NCBI GenBank assembly: GCA_027486345.1
Contig: JAIXPH010000064.1
Coordinates: forward strand, 1 to 64,000
Source: Paracoccaceae bacterium
GTDB taxonomy: Bacteria > Pseudomonadota > Alphaproteobacteria > Rhodobacterales > Rhodobacteraceae
Length of the DNA: 64,000 bases
Reading direction: 5' to 3'
Part shown: positions 17,778 to 26,924 of the stretch, piece after piece
How positions within the stretch are numbered: position 1 is the first letter of the stretch
Layout: every line of letters starts with the position of its first letter
Position numbers and translations under genes: made by a program
The notes under the pieces: generated by a model
What the model saw: only the letters and a program-made list of their open reading frames with translations
Databases searched by the model: none
Told to the model about the DNA's origin: nothing

Positions 17778-18914
17778 CTAAAAGCTGTTGATTTTGTTCA
17801 ACATCTCTGGGGTCAGATCCATTGCGTCAAGATGCTCCAACAATCGGCGGTCCGTCTGCCCGTCGCCGTAGAGATTGACGAAGCGGCGTGGCATGGCCAG
17901 CGCCCGGGACAGGGTGGCACGGATCGAGGCGCTTGAAATCTCGGGGCAATCCAACGTGTTCGCATTGCGAAAGCGCCCGTTCTGTCGGCTTCCGATGTTG
18001 ACACAAGGCACCTGAAAGGACGCGGACTCGATGATTCCCGAGGACGAGTTGCCGACCATAACATCACAGATTTGCAGCACATCCAGATAGTCATCCCGCG
18101 CAAGATGCGTGACGATCACGAGTCCCTCTTGCCCCTCAAGGCCGTCGATGACGGCATCGATGCTGCGCCCCCCCGCGTCAGAGTTTGGCCGGAACAGCAC
18201 CGCCTGAAGGCCCAGCCCCTGGACCGACTCCATCACCGCTTCGAACTGTGATGCCGCGATTGCGGCTTCCTGGACGACCGGGTGAAAAACGACCAGCGCG
18301 ATGGGCCGGTCTGGCGACAGGCCAAACCGCTGTGCCACCTGTACGCGGTCCGCGCGGGGACGGTCCGCGACTCCGACCAGACCGGGCGCGCCGATCACGA
18401 ACACGGTCTCTGCCGCTTCTCCCATGCGCCGCAGGCGTTCGGCGGCGTCTTCTGTAGCCGGGAAATGAATATGGGCAAGTTTGCTGATGACATGCCGGAA
18501 GCTTTCATCCAGCGTGCCGGATCGTTCCCCGCCATGGATATGGGCGACATGCAGTCCCAGATGGACCGCGGCGAGGGCGGCAGCGACCATTTCCCCCCTG
18601 TCCCCGAGAAGCAGGACGAGATCCGGCCGGTCATTTTGCCACAAGGCGGTGAAGCCCCGCAGCATGTCCGCAAGCGCAAATGCCATTTCCGCCCCAGAGC
18701 CGCCATCCACCCGCGCCTCGATCCGGGCGACGACAGGCAGATCGCTGTCCACGATGTCCTGCACCGTTTTCCCGTGGCGTTGGGAAAGGTGCTGGCCCGT
18801 GACGACCACGCCGATGTCATGCCGTCCGCTTTGCCGGACTGTTTGAAGGCTCCGCCGCACCAGGCCGAAGTCGGCACGACTGCCGGACACGTAATGGATC
18901 TTCAATTTGGACAT
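17778..18914 (-). CDS. Hydrolysing UDP-HexNAc 2-epimerase (NeuC/LegG-like)
   Basis: A 378-residue GT-B-fold protein of the NeuC family. The N-terminus reads YVSGSRADFGLVRRSL (the SRADyG hallmark), followed by LLGDRGEM, HIHGGERSGTLDESFRHVISKLAHIHFPAT and a C-terminal VGNSSSGIIESASF. Family members release UDP and give ManNAc (NeuC) or 2,4-diacetamido-2,4,6-trideoxymannose (LegG). Given the dehydratase, aminotransferase and acetyltransferase in the cluster, the LegG reaction is the better guess. ATG follows GGGGGG closely. It is divergent from the flippase gene with only 65 bases between them. Confidence 0.88.
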   Translation of the reverse strand: MSKLKIHYVSGSRADFGLVRRSLQTVRQSGRHDIGVVVTGQHLSQRHGKTVQDIVDSDLPVVARIEARVDGGSGAEMAFALADMLRGFTALWQNDRPDLVLLLGDRGEMVAAALAAVHLGLHVAHIHGGERSGTLDESFRHVISKLAHIHFPATEDAAERLRRMGEAAETVFVIGAPGLVGVADRPRADRVQVAQRFGLSPDRPIALVVFHPVVQEAAIAASQFEAVMESVQGLGLQAVLFRPNSDAGGRSIDAVIDGLEGQEGLVIVTHLARDDYLDVLQICDVMVGNSSSGIIESASFQVPCVNIGSRQNGRFRNANTLDCPEISSASIRATLSRALAMPRRFVNLYGDGQTDRRLLEHLDAMDLTPEMLNKINSF

Positions 18915-18979
18915 TCCCCCCTGAATACCGGTGGCGTGAGCACTCTATAGTGTATACGCACTGATAGGGCATAGCCAAA

Positions 18980-20512
18980 GTGGGTTTGCGAATGAAATCA
19001 GTGCTTGCCACGTCGGCATTCGTCGCGGCGCTCACCATGATCGGTCGGCTTTTGGGTTTCGGGCGGGAACTCCTCTTGGGGGCGTCGCTGGGCCCGACGG
19101 AAACTGCCGATGCCGCCATCGTCCTGCTCACGCTGCCCGATCTGTTCGTGACCTTGCTCCTTGCCGGGGGATTCAGTGCGGCGCTGATCCCTGCGCTGAA
19201 GCGTGCCGCTGTGCCGGCGCGGGTCGCCCTGACCCGTCGGGTCGGCTTTGCAACCTTTGTGTTCTTCGCCCTTCTGGCAGGCCTCCTTTCCGCCGTTCCG
19301 AGTGGGCTGGTGAACATGCTGGCGCCGGCGCTGGACATCACGCAGGTTCCGCGGTTCGGTCTGGCGTTTCTCCTTTCCGCGATCACGCTGCCGTTGGTGG
19401 CTCTGGCCGGGGTCGCTGGGGCCTATCTGAATGCCAAGGGCGTTTTCGGTGTGCCGACCCTTGGCGTGATCAGCTACAATCTGGTCCTGTGCCTCTATCT
19501 CGGCCTGATCGCATCGGCGAGCATGGGTCTGCTGGGTCTGGCTGTCGCCATCGTCATGGCGGTTCTGATCCGTCTTTCCATGCACCTGATTGCGGCGCGG
19601 GAGTTGATCGCGCCCGGACCGACGGAGGCGGTTCGCGCGGAAACGGACAGGACCATCATGGCCCGTTTTGCCATAGGTGTCGCGTCCTCTGGTCTGGTCT
19701 TCGCGGCCCCTTTGATCTTTCGCGCAATCTACGCTGCCGAAGGCGATGGTCTGCTGACGCTGTTCAACTTCGCGCAAAAGATGTTCGAGTTGCCGTCCGG
19801 CATCCTGATCGCGCCGCTTGTGCTTGTGATGCTGCCGAAACTGTCTGCTCTTGCCATCGCCGACAGCGACGCAGGCCGCGCCGAATTTGACCGCGCTTTC
19901 GTGTCGGCCATCGTTGCAGCGGTCAGCATCGCGACAAGTGCGGCCCTTGTGACCGTCATCTTTGCAGAGCCCCTTGCCGCCCTGCTGTTCCGACATGGCG
20001 TCATGACGCAGGCCAACACGGACGGGATCGCGGAACTGGTTGTCGTCTTCATCATCGGCCTGCCCTTTCTGGCCGCACAACAGATTGCGTCCGCCGCACT
20101 GAACGCGCAGGGGCGTCCCGGAACCGTCGCGCTGTCGGCAGCGATTGCACTGATCATGGCCTTGGCCCTGTGTGGCCTGCTCGCTTTGGTCGCGCCACAG
20201 CAGACCTTGCCCACGGTTTTGACCGGACCGGTCATCGGAGTCGTGCTGTTCCAGATTGTCATGGCGGTGCTGAACCTGCGCGCTCTGCCGACAGCCCGCG
20301 CACAGTTGGGCCCCATGTCGTTGAGCGTAGGACGGTCGTTGCTGCGCGCCTGCGTCGCCATCGCGCCCTTCGGCCTCTTGATGGCATACTTCGATGGACA
20401 GATCGGACGCTGGACCGGAACGGGGTTGGCGGGTGTGGCTTTCGGAACCCTCCTTCTGACGAATTTCTCAGACCTGCGTCCGATGCTTCGGATGCGGTCC
20501 GGCCAAGTCTGA
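18980..20512 (+). CDS. MurJ/MviN-family lipid flippase, candidate Wzx
   Basis: A 510-residue polytopic membrane protein with about 14 helices. The MVF family start is clear (IGRLLGFGRELLLGASLGPTETADA), and an internal Rx2-FNFAQKMFELPSGILIAPLVLVMLPKLS segment matches the conserved MurJ core. In an exopolysaccharide cluster with no other Wzx-like gene it is the natural candidate to flip the undecaprenyl-linked repeat unit. A housekeeping lipid II flippase cannot be excluded, but would normally lie elsewhere. It starts at GTG 18980 or ATG 18992. It is the first gene of a four-gene plus-strand operon. Confidence 0.8.
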   Translation: MGLRMKSVLATSAFVAALTMIGRLLGFGRELLLGASLGPTETADAAIVLLTLPDLFVTLLLAGGFSAALIPALKRAAVPARVALTRRVGFATFVFFALLAGLLSAVPSGLVNMLAPALDITQVPRFGLAFLLSAITLPLVALAGVAGAYLNAKGVFGVPTLGVISYNLVLCLYLGLIASASMGLLGLAVAIVMAVLIRLSMHLIAARELIAPGPTEAVRAETDRTIMARFAIGVASSGLVFAAPLIFRAIYAAEGDGLLTLFNFAQKMFELPSGILIAPLVLVMLPKLSALAIADSDAGRAEFDRAFVSAIVAAVSIATSAALVTVIFAEPLAALLFRHGVMTQANTDGIAELVVVFIIGLPFLAAQQIASAALNAQGRPGTVALSAAIALIMALALCGLLALVAPQQTLPTVLTGPVIGVVLFQIVMAVLNLRALPTARAQLGPMSLSVGRSLLRACVAIAPFGLLMAYFDGQIGRWTGTGLAGVAFGTLLLTNFSDLRPMLRMRSGQV

Positions 20513-20532
20513 CGGCGAAAGGAGGGTGCGCA

Positions 20533-21504
20533 ATGCCCAATCCCAATGACCAGAGCGACCCGAACAGAGGTTTGCCATCGCCCCCACAGGCGGGCCTTGT
20601 GATCGGTCAGGGCTCCATCGGCCAAAGGCACAGCAGGATTCTGGCCGAGCTTGGCCTTGCGACATGGGCCGTCAGTCGGCGGCCCTCGACCAACCCTCAG
20701 GTGCTGCCGTCCCTTTCCACGGCACTAGAGCAAGCGCGACCGAGCTATGTGGTGATCGCCAGCGCCACGGCAGAGCATCGGGGCGATCTGGCAGCGCTGG
20801 CCCACCTCGGATTTGCGGGACGTGTTCTGGTCGAAAAACCGCTGTTCAGCGCTCCGGCCCCCCTGCCCGACCATCATTTCGCAGCGCTGCATGTCGCCTA
20901 TAACTTGCGCTACCATCCCTTGGTCCAGCGCTTGCGCGAGCTGTGCCTTGAGGACCGGGTTTGCTCGGCACAAGTCTATGTCGGGCAATATCTTCCGTCT
21001 TGGCGCCCGCACAGCGATTACCGCGCCAGTTATTCCGCCCATGCCGCACAGGGCGGCGGCGTCCTGCGCGACCTCAGCCATGAGTTGGATTACCTGATGT
21101 GGCTTGTCGGGGATTGGCGTGCCGTCACGGCGGCGGGCGGACAGGTCAGCGATCTGGACATCGACAGTGACGATGTCTTCACCCTGCTGATGCGGACAGA
21201 GCGTTGCCCCCTCGTCTCTGTCCAGATGAACTATCTGGACCGCGTCGGCCGGCGCGAGATCACGATCAACACGGCCAGCCGGACATTGCGGGCGGACCTT
21301 GTGGCCAATACCCTGTGGGTGGACGGGACCGAAACCCGCTTTCCCCCGCTTGACCGTGACCTGACATATCGGAACATGCACATCGACCTTCTGCAAGCCG
21401 GGGGGGCCGCCTTGGCCTGTAGCCTTGGCGAAGGGCAGTCGGTCATGGATTTGATCGCCGCGGCAGAGGCCGCTTCATTTGGAAAAGTCTGGGTAGAAAG
21501 ATGA
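20533..21504 (+). CDS. Gfo/Idh/MocA-type NAD(P)-dependent oxidoreductase
   Basis: A 323-residue protein. The N-terminal Rossmann motif is GQGSIGQRHSRIL (residues 25-37), followed by the EKP motif of the family (VLVEKPLF, about 104). A C-terminal alpha/beta domain carries HELDYLMWLVGD. It starts at ATG 20533 with GGAGGG seven bases upstream, although the frame is open further back. Its stop overlaps the next start (ATGA). MocA-type enzymes oxidise or reduce sugar hydroxyl or keto groups. Its place beside the CMP-sugar synthetase and PtmA-like SDR suggests a modification of the nonulosonic acid or of another repeat-unit sugar. The substrate is unknown. Confidence 0.78.
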   Translation: MPNPNDQSDPNRGLPSPPQAGLVIGQGSIGQRHSRILAELGLATWAVSRRPSTNPQVLPSLSTALEQARPSYVVIASATAEHRGDLAALAHLGFAGRVLVEKPLFSAPAPLPDHHFAALHVAYNLRYHPLVQRLRELCLEDRVCSAQVYVGQYLPSWRPHSDYRASYSAHAAQGGGVLRDLSHELDYLMWLVGDWRAVTAAGGQVSDLDIDSDDVFTLLMRTERCPLVSVQMNYLDRVGRREITINTASRTLRADLVANTLWVDGTETRFPPLDRDLTYRNMHIDLLQAGGAALACSLGEGQSVMDLIAAAEAASFGKVWVER

Positions 21505-22214
21505 TCAGGTTTTGTTCGATCTGCGCGCGTGGTGGATCAAAAGGGGTCAAAGGCAAGAACATCCGTCCGCTGCTCGGGGTGCCGCTGATCGTGCATTCCA
21601 TCCGGCAAGCACGGGCCACCGGGCTGTTCGACGTCATTTCTGTCAGCAGCGACAATGACGCCATCCTCGAGGTGGCGCGGGCGGAAGGGGTGGACTTCGC
21701 CCACAAGCGCCCCGAAGCCCTGGCCACGGACACGGCGGCGAAAATCCCCGTGATCCGGCATTGCATGGAACGGACCGAGGCGGAGTCGGGCCTTCGGGCC
21801 GACATGGTGGTGGATCTGGACGCCACCTCTCCGCTGCGCGACGTGGCCGACATCACGGGCGTCGTGACCCTGATGGAGCAGAGCGGGGCAAGCAATGTCT
21901 TCACCGTCACCCCGTCGCGCCGGTCGCCCTATTTCAACATGGTCGAGATCGATGCAGAGGGTCGGCCGCGCACCTCAAAAACCCCGCCCGCGCAGGTGGT
22001 CCGTCGTCAGGATGCGCCGGCCAGCTATGACATGAACGCCTCGATCTACGCCTGGACGCGGGACACGCTTCTGGCTCAGGACAGCCTGTTCCTGCCGATG
22101 ACGCGCTGCCTGATCATGCCGGAGGAGCGGTCCTTTGACATCGACAGCGAGGTGGATTTCCGCTTTGTCGAACTGCTGATGCGGGATCGCGGCACGTCGG
22201 AGGCTGAGGCATGA
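21501..22214 (+). CDS. CMP-nonulosonate (acylneuraminate) cytidylyltransferase, NeuA/LegF/PtmB-like
   Basis: A 237-residue protein with the family N-terminus CSICARGGSKGVKGKNIRPLLG (nucleotide-binding loop), then VDLDATSPLR and the C-terminal segment ERSFDIDSEVDFRFVE typical of NeuA-like synthetases. It activates sialic, legionaminic or related acids with CTP to CMP-sugars. Overlaps of ATGA type join it to the oxidoreductase before and the SDR after. The pairing with a PtmA-like SDR resembles the Campylobacter ptm locus and favours a legionaminic-type substrate (inference). Confidence 0.9.
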   Translation: MIRFCSICARGGSKGVKGKNIRPLLGVPLIVHSIRQARATGLFDVISVSSDNDAILEVARAEGVDFAHKRPEALATDTAAKIPVIRHCMERTEAESGLRADMVVDLDATSPLRDVADITGVVTLMEQSGASNVFTVTPSRRSPYFNMVEIDAEGRPRTSKTPPAQVVRRQDAPASYDMNASIYAWTRDTLLAQDSLFLPMTRCLIMPEERSFDIDSEVDFRFVELLMRDRGTSEAEA

Positions 22215-22996
22215 CCCTGTCAGGATTTGACCTTCAGGACCGGCTGTTCTGCGTGACCGGGGGGGCGGGATTGCTGGGCAAGGTGTTTTGCACCGCCATC
22301 GCCGCCGCAGGGGGCCGGGTCATCGTGTCGGACCATGATGCCGACCGCGCCCAGGCGACGGCCGAGGCGATCAACGCGGCCCATCCCGGCCGCGCCATCG
22401 CCCGGGCGATGGACATCACCGACGAGACGAGCGTGACGGCCCTATTGTCCGATCTGCCGCGGGAGCATGGGCCGATCCATGGGCTGGTGAACAACGCCTA
22501 TCCGCGCAATGCCCGCTATGGCCGCAAGCTGGAGGAGGTGACCTATGCCGATTTTTGCGAGAACATGGCGTTGCATGCGGGGGGCTATTTCCTGACCAGC
22601 CAGAAATTCGCGGCCTATCTGGCGGCGACGGGCGGCGGCAGCATCGTGAACCTGTCCTCGATCTATGGCGTCATCGCCCCCCGGTTCGAGGTCTATGAGG
22701 GCACGCCCATGACGATGCCGGTGGAATATGCCGCGATCAAGGCGGCCGTGCTGCACCTGACACGCTATTTCGCGCAATACTACCGCAAGGCGGGGGTGCG
22801 GGTGAATGCGATCAGTCCCGGTGGCATCTTCGACAACCAGCCCGAGCCCTTTGTCCGCGCCTATGGGGCGCAGGCCGGGCAGAAGGGGATGCTGGACAAG
22901 GAGGACCTCGCCGGGACACTGGTCTACCTCTTGTCCGACGCCGCCCGCCATATGACCGGCCAGAACCTGATCGTGGATGACGGCTTCACGCTTTGA
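22211..22996 (+). CDS. PtmA-like short-chain dehydrogenase
   Basis: A 261-residue SDR with TGGAGLLGK (cofactor loop, residues 16-24), NNAYPRNARYGRKLEEVTYADFCENM, the active-site SSIYGVIAP and EYAAIKAAV (YxxxK), and the C-terminus GQNLIVDDGFTL. These segments agree closely with what I remember of Campylobacter PtmA, a flagellin glycan modification protein of the legionaminic acid locus. Its exact reaction here is unknown. It ends the plus-strand operon and overlaps the opposing Wzy-like gene by 11 bases. Confidence 0.82.
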   Translation: MTLSGFDLQDRLFCVTGGAGLLGKVFCTAIAAAGGRVIVSDHDADRAQATAEAINAAHPGRAIARAMDITDETSVTALLSDLPREHGPIHGLVNNAYPRNARYGRKLEEVTYADFCENMALHAGGYFLTSQKFAAYLAATGGGSIVNLSSIYGVIAPRFEVYEGTPMTMPVEYAAIKAAVLHLTRYFAQYYRKAGVRVNAISPGGIFDNQPEPFVRAYGAQAGQKGMLDKEDLAGTLVYLLSDAARHMTGQNLIVDDGFTL

Positions 22997-23954
22997 TGTA
23001 GCGGCGGAAGTTTGGAAGAGAGATAAGGACTAACACGGCGACCATCGACAAAACGCCAAGCCCTTCAAGGGCCAAGCCAGGCGCAGCACAGAATAGAACC
23101 CGCCGCCGCAACCGTGCGGCGGCTGTCTGGCGGAACAGGTTCCAAACCAACAGCACGGCTAAGACGATGGCGACGACGAGATAAAAGTAAAATCTGGATT
23201 GGCCTTCAGCATAGCTTACCAACAGCGTGCTTCGTTCCAAATAGTTTGCGACCACGTTACTGCTCGAACTTGATGAGACGTAACCTGCGAGGCCGCTCAC
23301 AACACCCGCAATCTTGTCCTGAAGCGAAACCAGCAAGCAATAAGCAAGAAACACGCCGAGTGTCAGTTTTGCCGCAATTTGGCTACGGCTGCGAAATGCC
23401 AGAAGCATAAGCAAGGCTTGCAGCACCGACGCGCTGCTCAAAACAGCCAAAAAACCGCCAAACAAAAGAAAAAACGCGTTTGGGCGTAGCATCAGCGCGC
23501 ATGTCAGATAGGTCATGCCAGCGCAAACCAAACAGGCGCGTAAACTGACGCCATAGGGCAAGACCAAGAAGATAAGTCCGACAATCCAAAAACCGCGGGC
23601 GGTCAGAAAATACACAAGCGGCGCAACGAGGAAGATATAGATTACATGATCTGTCAGAAAAAAAGGATTTTCTGAGTTGTTGGCCATGGGAAAGAACACC
23701 AACCACCTGAAAAAGTGCACATTGGACAAGGTGAAAGGGTCAAACGGCAAGTCCCAATAGCGAGTCTGGATGAAGACTAGCTGGTTGACGAAACCGTCTT
23801 CACCAGACACGTCTAGCAGCGAAAGAGGCTGGATCACGAAAACAAAGGAAAGTCCCAGCGCCAGCAAGAGCATTGAGATCGACAAGCCTGTCGAGACTGG
23901 AACCACCCACAGCGAGCGCTGAGGCTGTCGTCCGAGCGAAGGTGCAATGCTCAT
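22986..23954 (-). CDS. Polytopic membrane protein, candidate Wzy polymerase
   Basis: A 322-residue protein with about eight or nine membrane helices and a periplasmic loop containing FIQTRYWDLPFDPFTLSNVHFFRWLVFFP. No conserved domain is obvious. In this setting (initiating transferase, flippase, Wzc, Wza) a hydrophobic, poorly conserved protein of this kind is the usual profile of the repeat-unit polymerase Wzy. ATG 23954 overlaps the acyltransferase stop (ATGA) after an AGGA site. The base composition is visibly richer in A+T than the flanking genes, as in the neighbouring acyltransferase, which suggests acquisition or exchange of this pair. Its short length is somewhat below typical Wzy proteins. 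Confidence 0.6.
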   Translation of the reverse strand: MSIAPSLGRQPQRSLWVVPVSTGLSISMLLLALGLSFVFVIQPLSLLDVSGEDGFVNQLVFIQTRYWDLPFDPFTLSNVHFFRWLVFFPMANNSENPFFLTDHVIYIFLVAPLVYFLTARGFWIVGLIFLVLPYGVSLRACLVCAGMTYLTCALMLRPNAFFLLFGGFLAVLSSASVLQALLMLLAFRSRSQIAAKLTLGVFLAYCLLVSLQDKIAGVVSGLAGYVSSSSSSNVVANYLERSTLLVSYAEGQSRFYFYLVVAIVLAVLLVWNLFRQTAAARLRRRVLFCAAPGLALEGLGVLSMVAVLVLISLPNFRRYIKA

Positions 23955-25021
23955 TCCTGCTTTTCCTTCCCACTCAGCGCACGGCGCACCCAACGCTGCA
24001 AAGGCATCTCAATCCAACGGTAGGTGAAATATGCCACAACGCAGGACACGACGAAGAAACAGGCGAACGTGACCCCCAACGGCAAAGCGAACTTGGTGCC
24101 GATGATTGTCACTCCCTGAAACACGAACCAGTGAACAAGGTAAACAGAATAGCTGATTTCACCAAGAAATCCACTGACTCGCCTGAGAGCCTTCGGAACA
24201 TGCGCGTGATACATAACATAGACCACCGCGAAGGACACAGCCGTAAGAAAAAGATAGGCTGAGGTGGACTTCATGATGTCCACGGGAAAGATGAATGAAA
24301 AAAGGCCGACAACTCCCACAAGGACGATACCCAAGGGCAAGTTGTCACGACGTAGTGTCGGCGCATCTTTCTGAATCAGGAAACCAAAGGCAAAGAAAGG
24401 CGCAAAAACAAGCGGATTTGCGTAGAGATACCACGAGACCGGCTCAGCGAAATTTTCGGAAAGCGCAATGCCAGCATGCTGAATCGGGATCAGCGCCAAG
24501 GAGCAAACAAGGATCGTTATTTTTCGCGCATTCCCGACAAACAGCATGAGAATTGGGAACATCACATAAAACAAGATTTCAATGGCGAGCGACCAAGCCC
24601 CGACTGTATTGGACGACAGCGCCGCAGCATGAAGAGAAAAAAGGCCCGATGCAGTCAGAAGGAAGCGCGCAAAATCACTTCCATCAAAGGTGCCCGAGGA
24701 AATCACTCGCAAGACCTGCATGGCCAATGCCGTCAGAAAAAGCAGGGGCAGGATGCGCGCGATACGATTGACAAGAAAACCTTGAATGACCGTCAAATCA
24801 ATCGTGCTCTTGAACGCCTTGCCATAGCAATGAGCCATGGTGAGCGACGACAAGATGAAGAAGATATAAACAGAGAAAGTTCCCATACTTTCTATGTGCG
24901 CGGTCCCGGTCCAAAGCAGGAAGTGATAAACGATTACGCAGAGCGCACACAGTCCACGGGTAAGATCAAGGGCATGAAGGCGAACAGGTCTTGGTCCACG
25001 GCTTGTCGCTGCCCCGCTCAT
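23951..25021 (-). CDS. Acyltransferase-3 family membrane O-acyltransferase
   Basis: A 356-residue protein with about ten membrane helices and the Acyl_transf_3 hallmarks: HALDLTRGLCALCVIVYHFL (the His and R/G region at residues 16-36) and LGEISYSVYLVHWFVFQ near the C-terminus. Such enzymes acetylate or otherwise acylate polysaccharide sugars from the cytoplasmic side. No C-terminal SGNH domain is present. ATG 25021 overlaps the upstream stop (ATGA); a GTG lies three codons earlier. It shares the lower G+C content of the polymerase candidate. Confidence 0.85.
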   Translation of the reverse strand: MSGAATSRGPRPVRLHALDLTRGLCALCVIVYHFLLWTGTAHIESMGTFSVYIFFILSSLTMAHCYGKAFKSTIDLTVIQGFLVNRIARILPLLFLTALAMQVLRVISSGTFDGSDFARFLLTASGLFSLHAAALSSNTVGAWSLAIEILFYVMFPILMLFVGNARKITILVCSLALIPIQHAGIALSENFAEPVSWYLYANPLVFAPFFAFGFLIQKDAPTLRRDNLPLGIVLVGVVGLFSFIFPVDIMKSTSAYLFLTAVSFAVVYVMYHAHVPKALRRVSGFLGEISYSVYLVHWFVFQGVTIIGTKFALPLGVTFACFFVVSCVVAYFTYRWIEMPLQRWVRRALSGKEKQE

Positions 25022-26271
25022 CCAAGCCACCCCAACACGTCCTCCACAATCGCCTCTGTCGCGGTTTGGCGCAAGGGTGGTTCGGAGGGCCTTGTCCGGC
25101 GCTCTTGCAAGCGGGGCAACAGACGCTCCACCGCCGGGGCGATGTCGGGCAGGTCGGGGACAGGCACGCTCATCCCGAAGTCGCCATAGGGCGCGTCCTT
25201 GGCAAAGACCGACCGCTCCACGCTCAGCATCTGGGTGCCGGCCAGATAGGCCTGCAAGCCCACCGTCGAGGCGGTCACCACCACCAGATCCACCGCCTGC
25301 ACCAAGGCGTTCACGTCATCGGCGCGCGGGCTGGCATGGATGCGCGGTCCGGTGGCGATCTCTTGATCCTCGCTCGGGTGGCGGCGGATCACCAGTTCCA
25401 GACGCGGATCGGCCGCCACCATCGCCACGAGGTGCCGCTCCAGCGCACGCGGCAGATCGGGATCAGCGGGCAATCCGGTGTAGGGATGCAGCTTCGGCTC
25501 CGGCGTGCTGGCATAGAGCAGCGTGGTGCGCCCCCCCTGCCCCCAACCCCGCGCCGCGCGCATCGCCGCCGCCGCCGCCTTGACCTGCGGGTCATGCAGG
25601 CTGTCAAAGGCCGGGTTGCCCGTGACGCGGATATCGGCTTCGGGCCGTCCATGGCGCAGGAACATCGCCTTCACGCTCTCATCCAGCACATAGATCCGGC
25701 GGGCAAAGTTCGGCTGGGCGATCCAGCGCACCGCGTGCAAGGCAAACAGGTCCACCAGACAGGCCGAGGCAATCCCCAACTCTCCCGCCGCCTCGATCGC
25801 CGCCTGTTCCGATCGGGGCGAGTTCGTCGTCAGCACAAAGCGCGGCGCAATCCGGCTGAGCACCGACCGCATCAGGCGACGCGGATGGAAGTGCTGCCGT
25901 CCGCCATGGGCCCATGCCTCCGCCGCCGCGGCGGGACCAAGGCTCTCTTCCAGATCGCGGTAATTCAGGCCCAGATAGGCCGCCGTCTCGGAGGCGGGCA
26001 GGACCCCGTTCTGTGGCATGTCCTGCATCAGGCGCGCGGCCACGGCCTGCGTTTCCGGCTCTGCCGCCTCGGGCAGATCGGCATAGGTGAAATAGGGCAG
26101 GTCCGTCGCCGCCAGAACCGCGATGGCCGTCGTCAAGGCGAGGACGCACACCCGGACACCCCGCGCCTGCAAGGCCTTGGCCACCGGCACCACCGCTTGA
26201 ACATGCCCGCCCCCGTAGACCACGACCAGCACATCCACGGCCCCCGCCGCCGGAACCCCACGTTGTGCCAT
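25018..26271 (-). CDS. GT-B-like putative glycosyltransferase
   Basis: A 417-residue soluble protein with an N-terminal Rossmann-like start (VLVVVYGGGHVQAVVPVAKALQARGV, residues 13-39) and a C-terminal half reading TTLLYASTPEP, LELVIRRHPSE, AVDLVVVTASTVGLQAYLAGT. That order resembles the nucleotide-sugar-binding half of GT-B enzymes and of capsule or CDP-glycerol type transferases. I do not recognise the exact family. As the only non-initiating transferase candidate in the cluster it may transfer the nonulosonic acid. TGATG links it to the acetyltransferase upstream. Confidence 0.55.
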   Translation of the reverse strand: MAQRGVPAAGAVDVLVVVYGGGHVQAVVPVAKALQARGVRVCVLALTTAIAVLAATDLPYFTYADLPEAAEPETQAVAARLMQDMPQNGVLPASETAAYLGLNYRDLEESLGPAAAAEAWAHGGRQHFHPRRLMRSVLSRIAPRFVLTTNSPRSEQAAIEAAGELGIASACLVDLFALHAVRWIAQPNFARRIYVLDESVKAMFLRHGRPEADIRVTGNPAFDSLHDPQVKAAAAAMRAARGWGQGGRTTLLYASTPEPKLHPYTGLPADPDLPRALERHLVAMVAADPRLELVIRRHPSEDQEIATGPRIHASPRADDVNALVQAVDLVVVTASTVGLQAYLAGTQMLSVERSVFAKDAPYGDFGMSVPVPDLPDIAPAVERLLPRLQERRTRPSEPPLRQTATEAIVEDVLGWLG

Positions 26272-26924
26272 CACTCCGCCCCCCCCGACGCCAAGGCCTT
26301 GGCTGGCACGCCGACATAGGTGCCCGGCTGCGTGATGTCGCGGGTGACGACCGCCCCCGCCCCGATCACCGCACCAGAGGCGACCGAAATCCCCGGCAAC
26401 ACGGTGGCATTGGTGCCCAGAAACACCTGTTCACCCAAGTGCACGCCCCCCCCGATGACACTGCCCGGCGCGAGGTGGCAAAAGTCGCCCACCCTCGCAT
26501 CATGCTCCACCACGGCCCGGCTGTTGATGATCACGCCACGCCCGATCAGGGCGCCCGTATTGACCAAAGCCCCGGCCAGCACCTGACTGCCCGGCCCCGG
26601 CGCGGTTTCGGCCATGTAGACTGTCGGCTCCATGACGATCGCCAACATCCGGGCACCCAACCCCTCGGCTTCTCTTTGCAGCGCGGCGCGACGGCCATTG
26701 TCGCCAACCGTAATCAAAAGAGGATACTGCACGACATCCGCGATGGCCTGTCCGACGACGGCCATCCCCGACACGGTCGTTCCGAGGTCCCGATTGGCAT
26801 CGCCAAACAGGCAAGCTGTCTTGTGAAACCGCCAGAGTTGGGCAGCCACCACGCGCCCGTGACCGCCAGCACCGAAAAGGCACGCCACAGCCTCCATCGG
26901 TTCCGCGGGGCGAGGCTCAGACAT
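26271..26924 (-). CDS. NeuD/PglD-type sugar O/N-acetyltransferase (left-handed beta-helix)
   Basis: A 217-residue protein. An N-terminal nucleotide-like domain starts LFGAGGHGRVV (about residue 16). The C-terminal hexapeptide-repeat helix (GALVNTGALIGRGVIINSRAVVEHDARVGDF..., GVHLGEQVFLGTNATVLPGISV, GAGAVVTRDI) ends with GVPAKAL. The catalytic His is expected in VVEHDA. Relatives are PglD (acetylates UDP-4-amino-sugar to diacetylbacillosamine) and NeuD. With the PglE-like aminotransferase in the same operon, the PglD/LegH step is the likely job. ATG 26924 overlaps neuB by eight bases. Confidence 0.82.
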   Translation of the reverse strand: MSEPRPAEPMEAVACLFGAGGHGRVVAAQLWRFHKTACLFGDANRDLGTTVSGMAVVGQAIADVVQYPLLITVGDNGRRAALQREAEGLGARMLAIVMEPTVYMAETAPGPGSQVLAGALVNTGALIGRGVIINSRAVVEHDARVGDFCHLAPGSVIGGGVHLGEQVFLGTNATVLPGISVASGAVIGAGAVVTRDITQPGTYVGVPAKALASGGAE

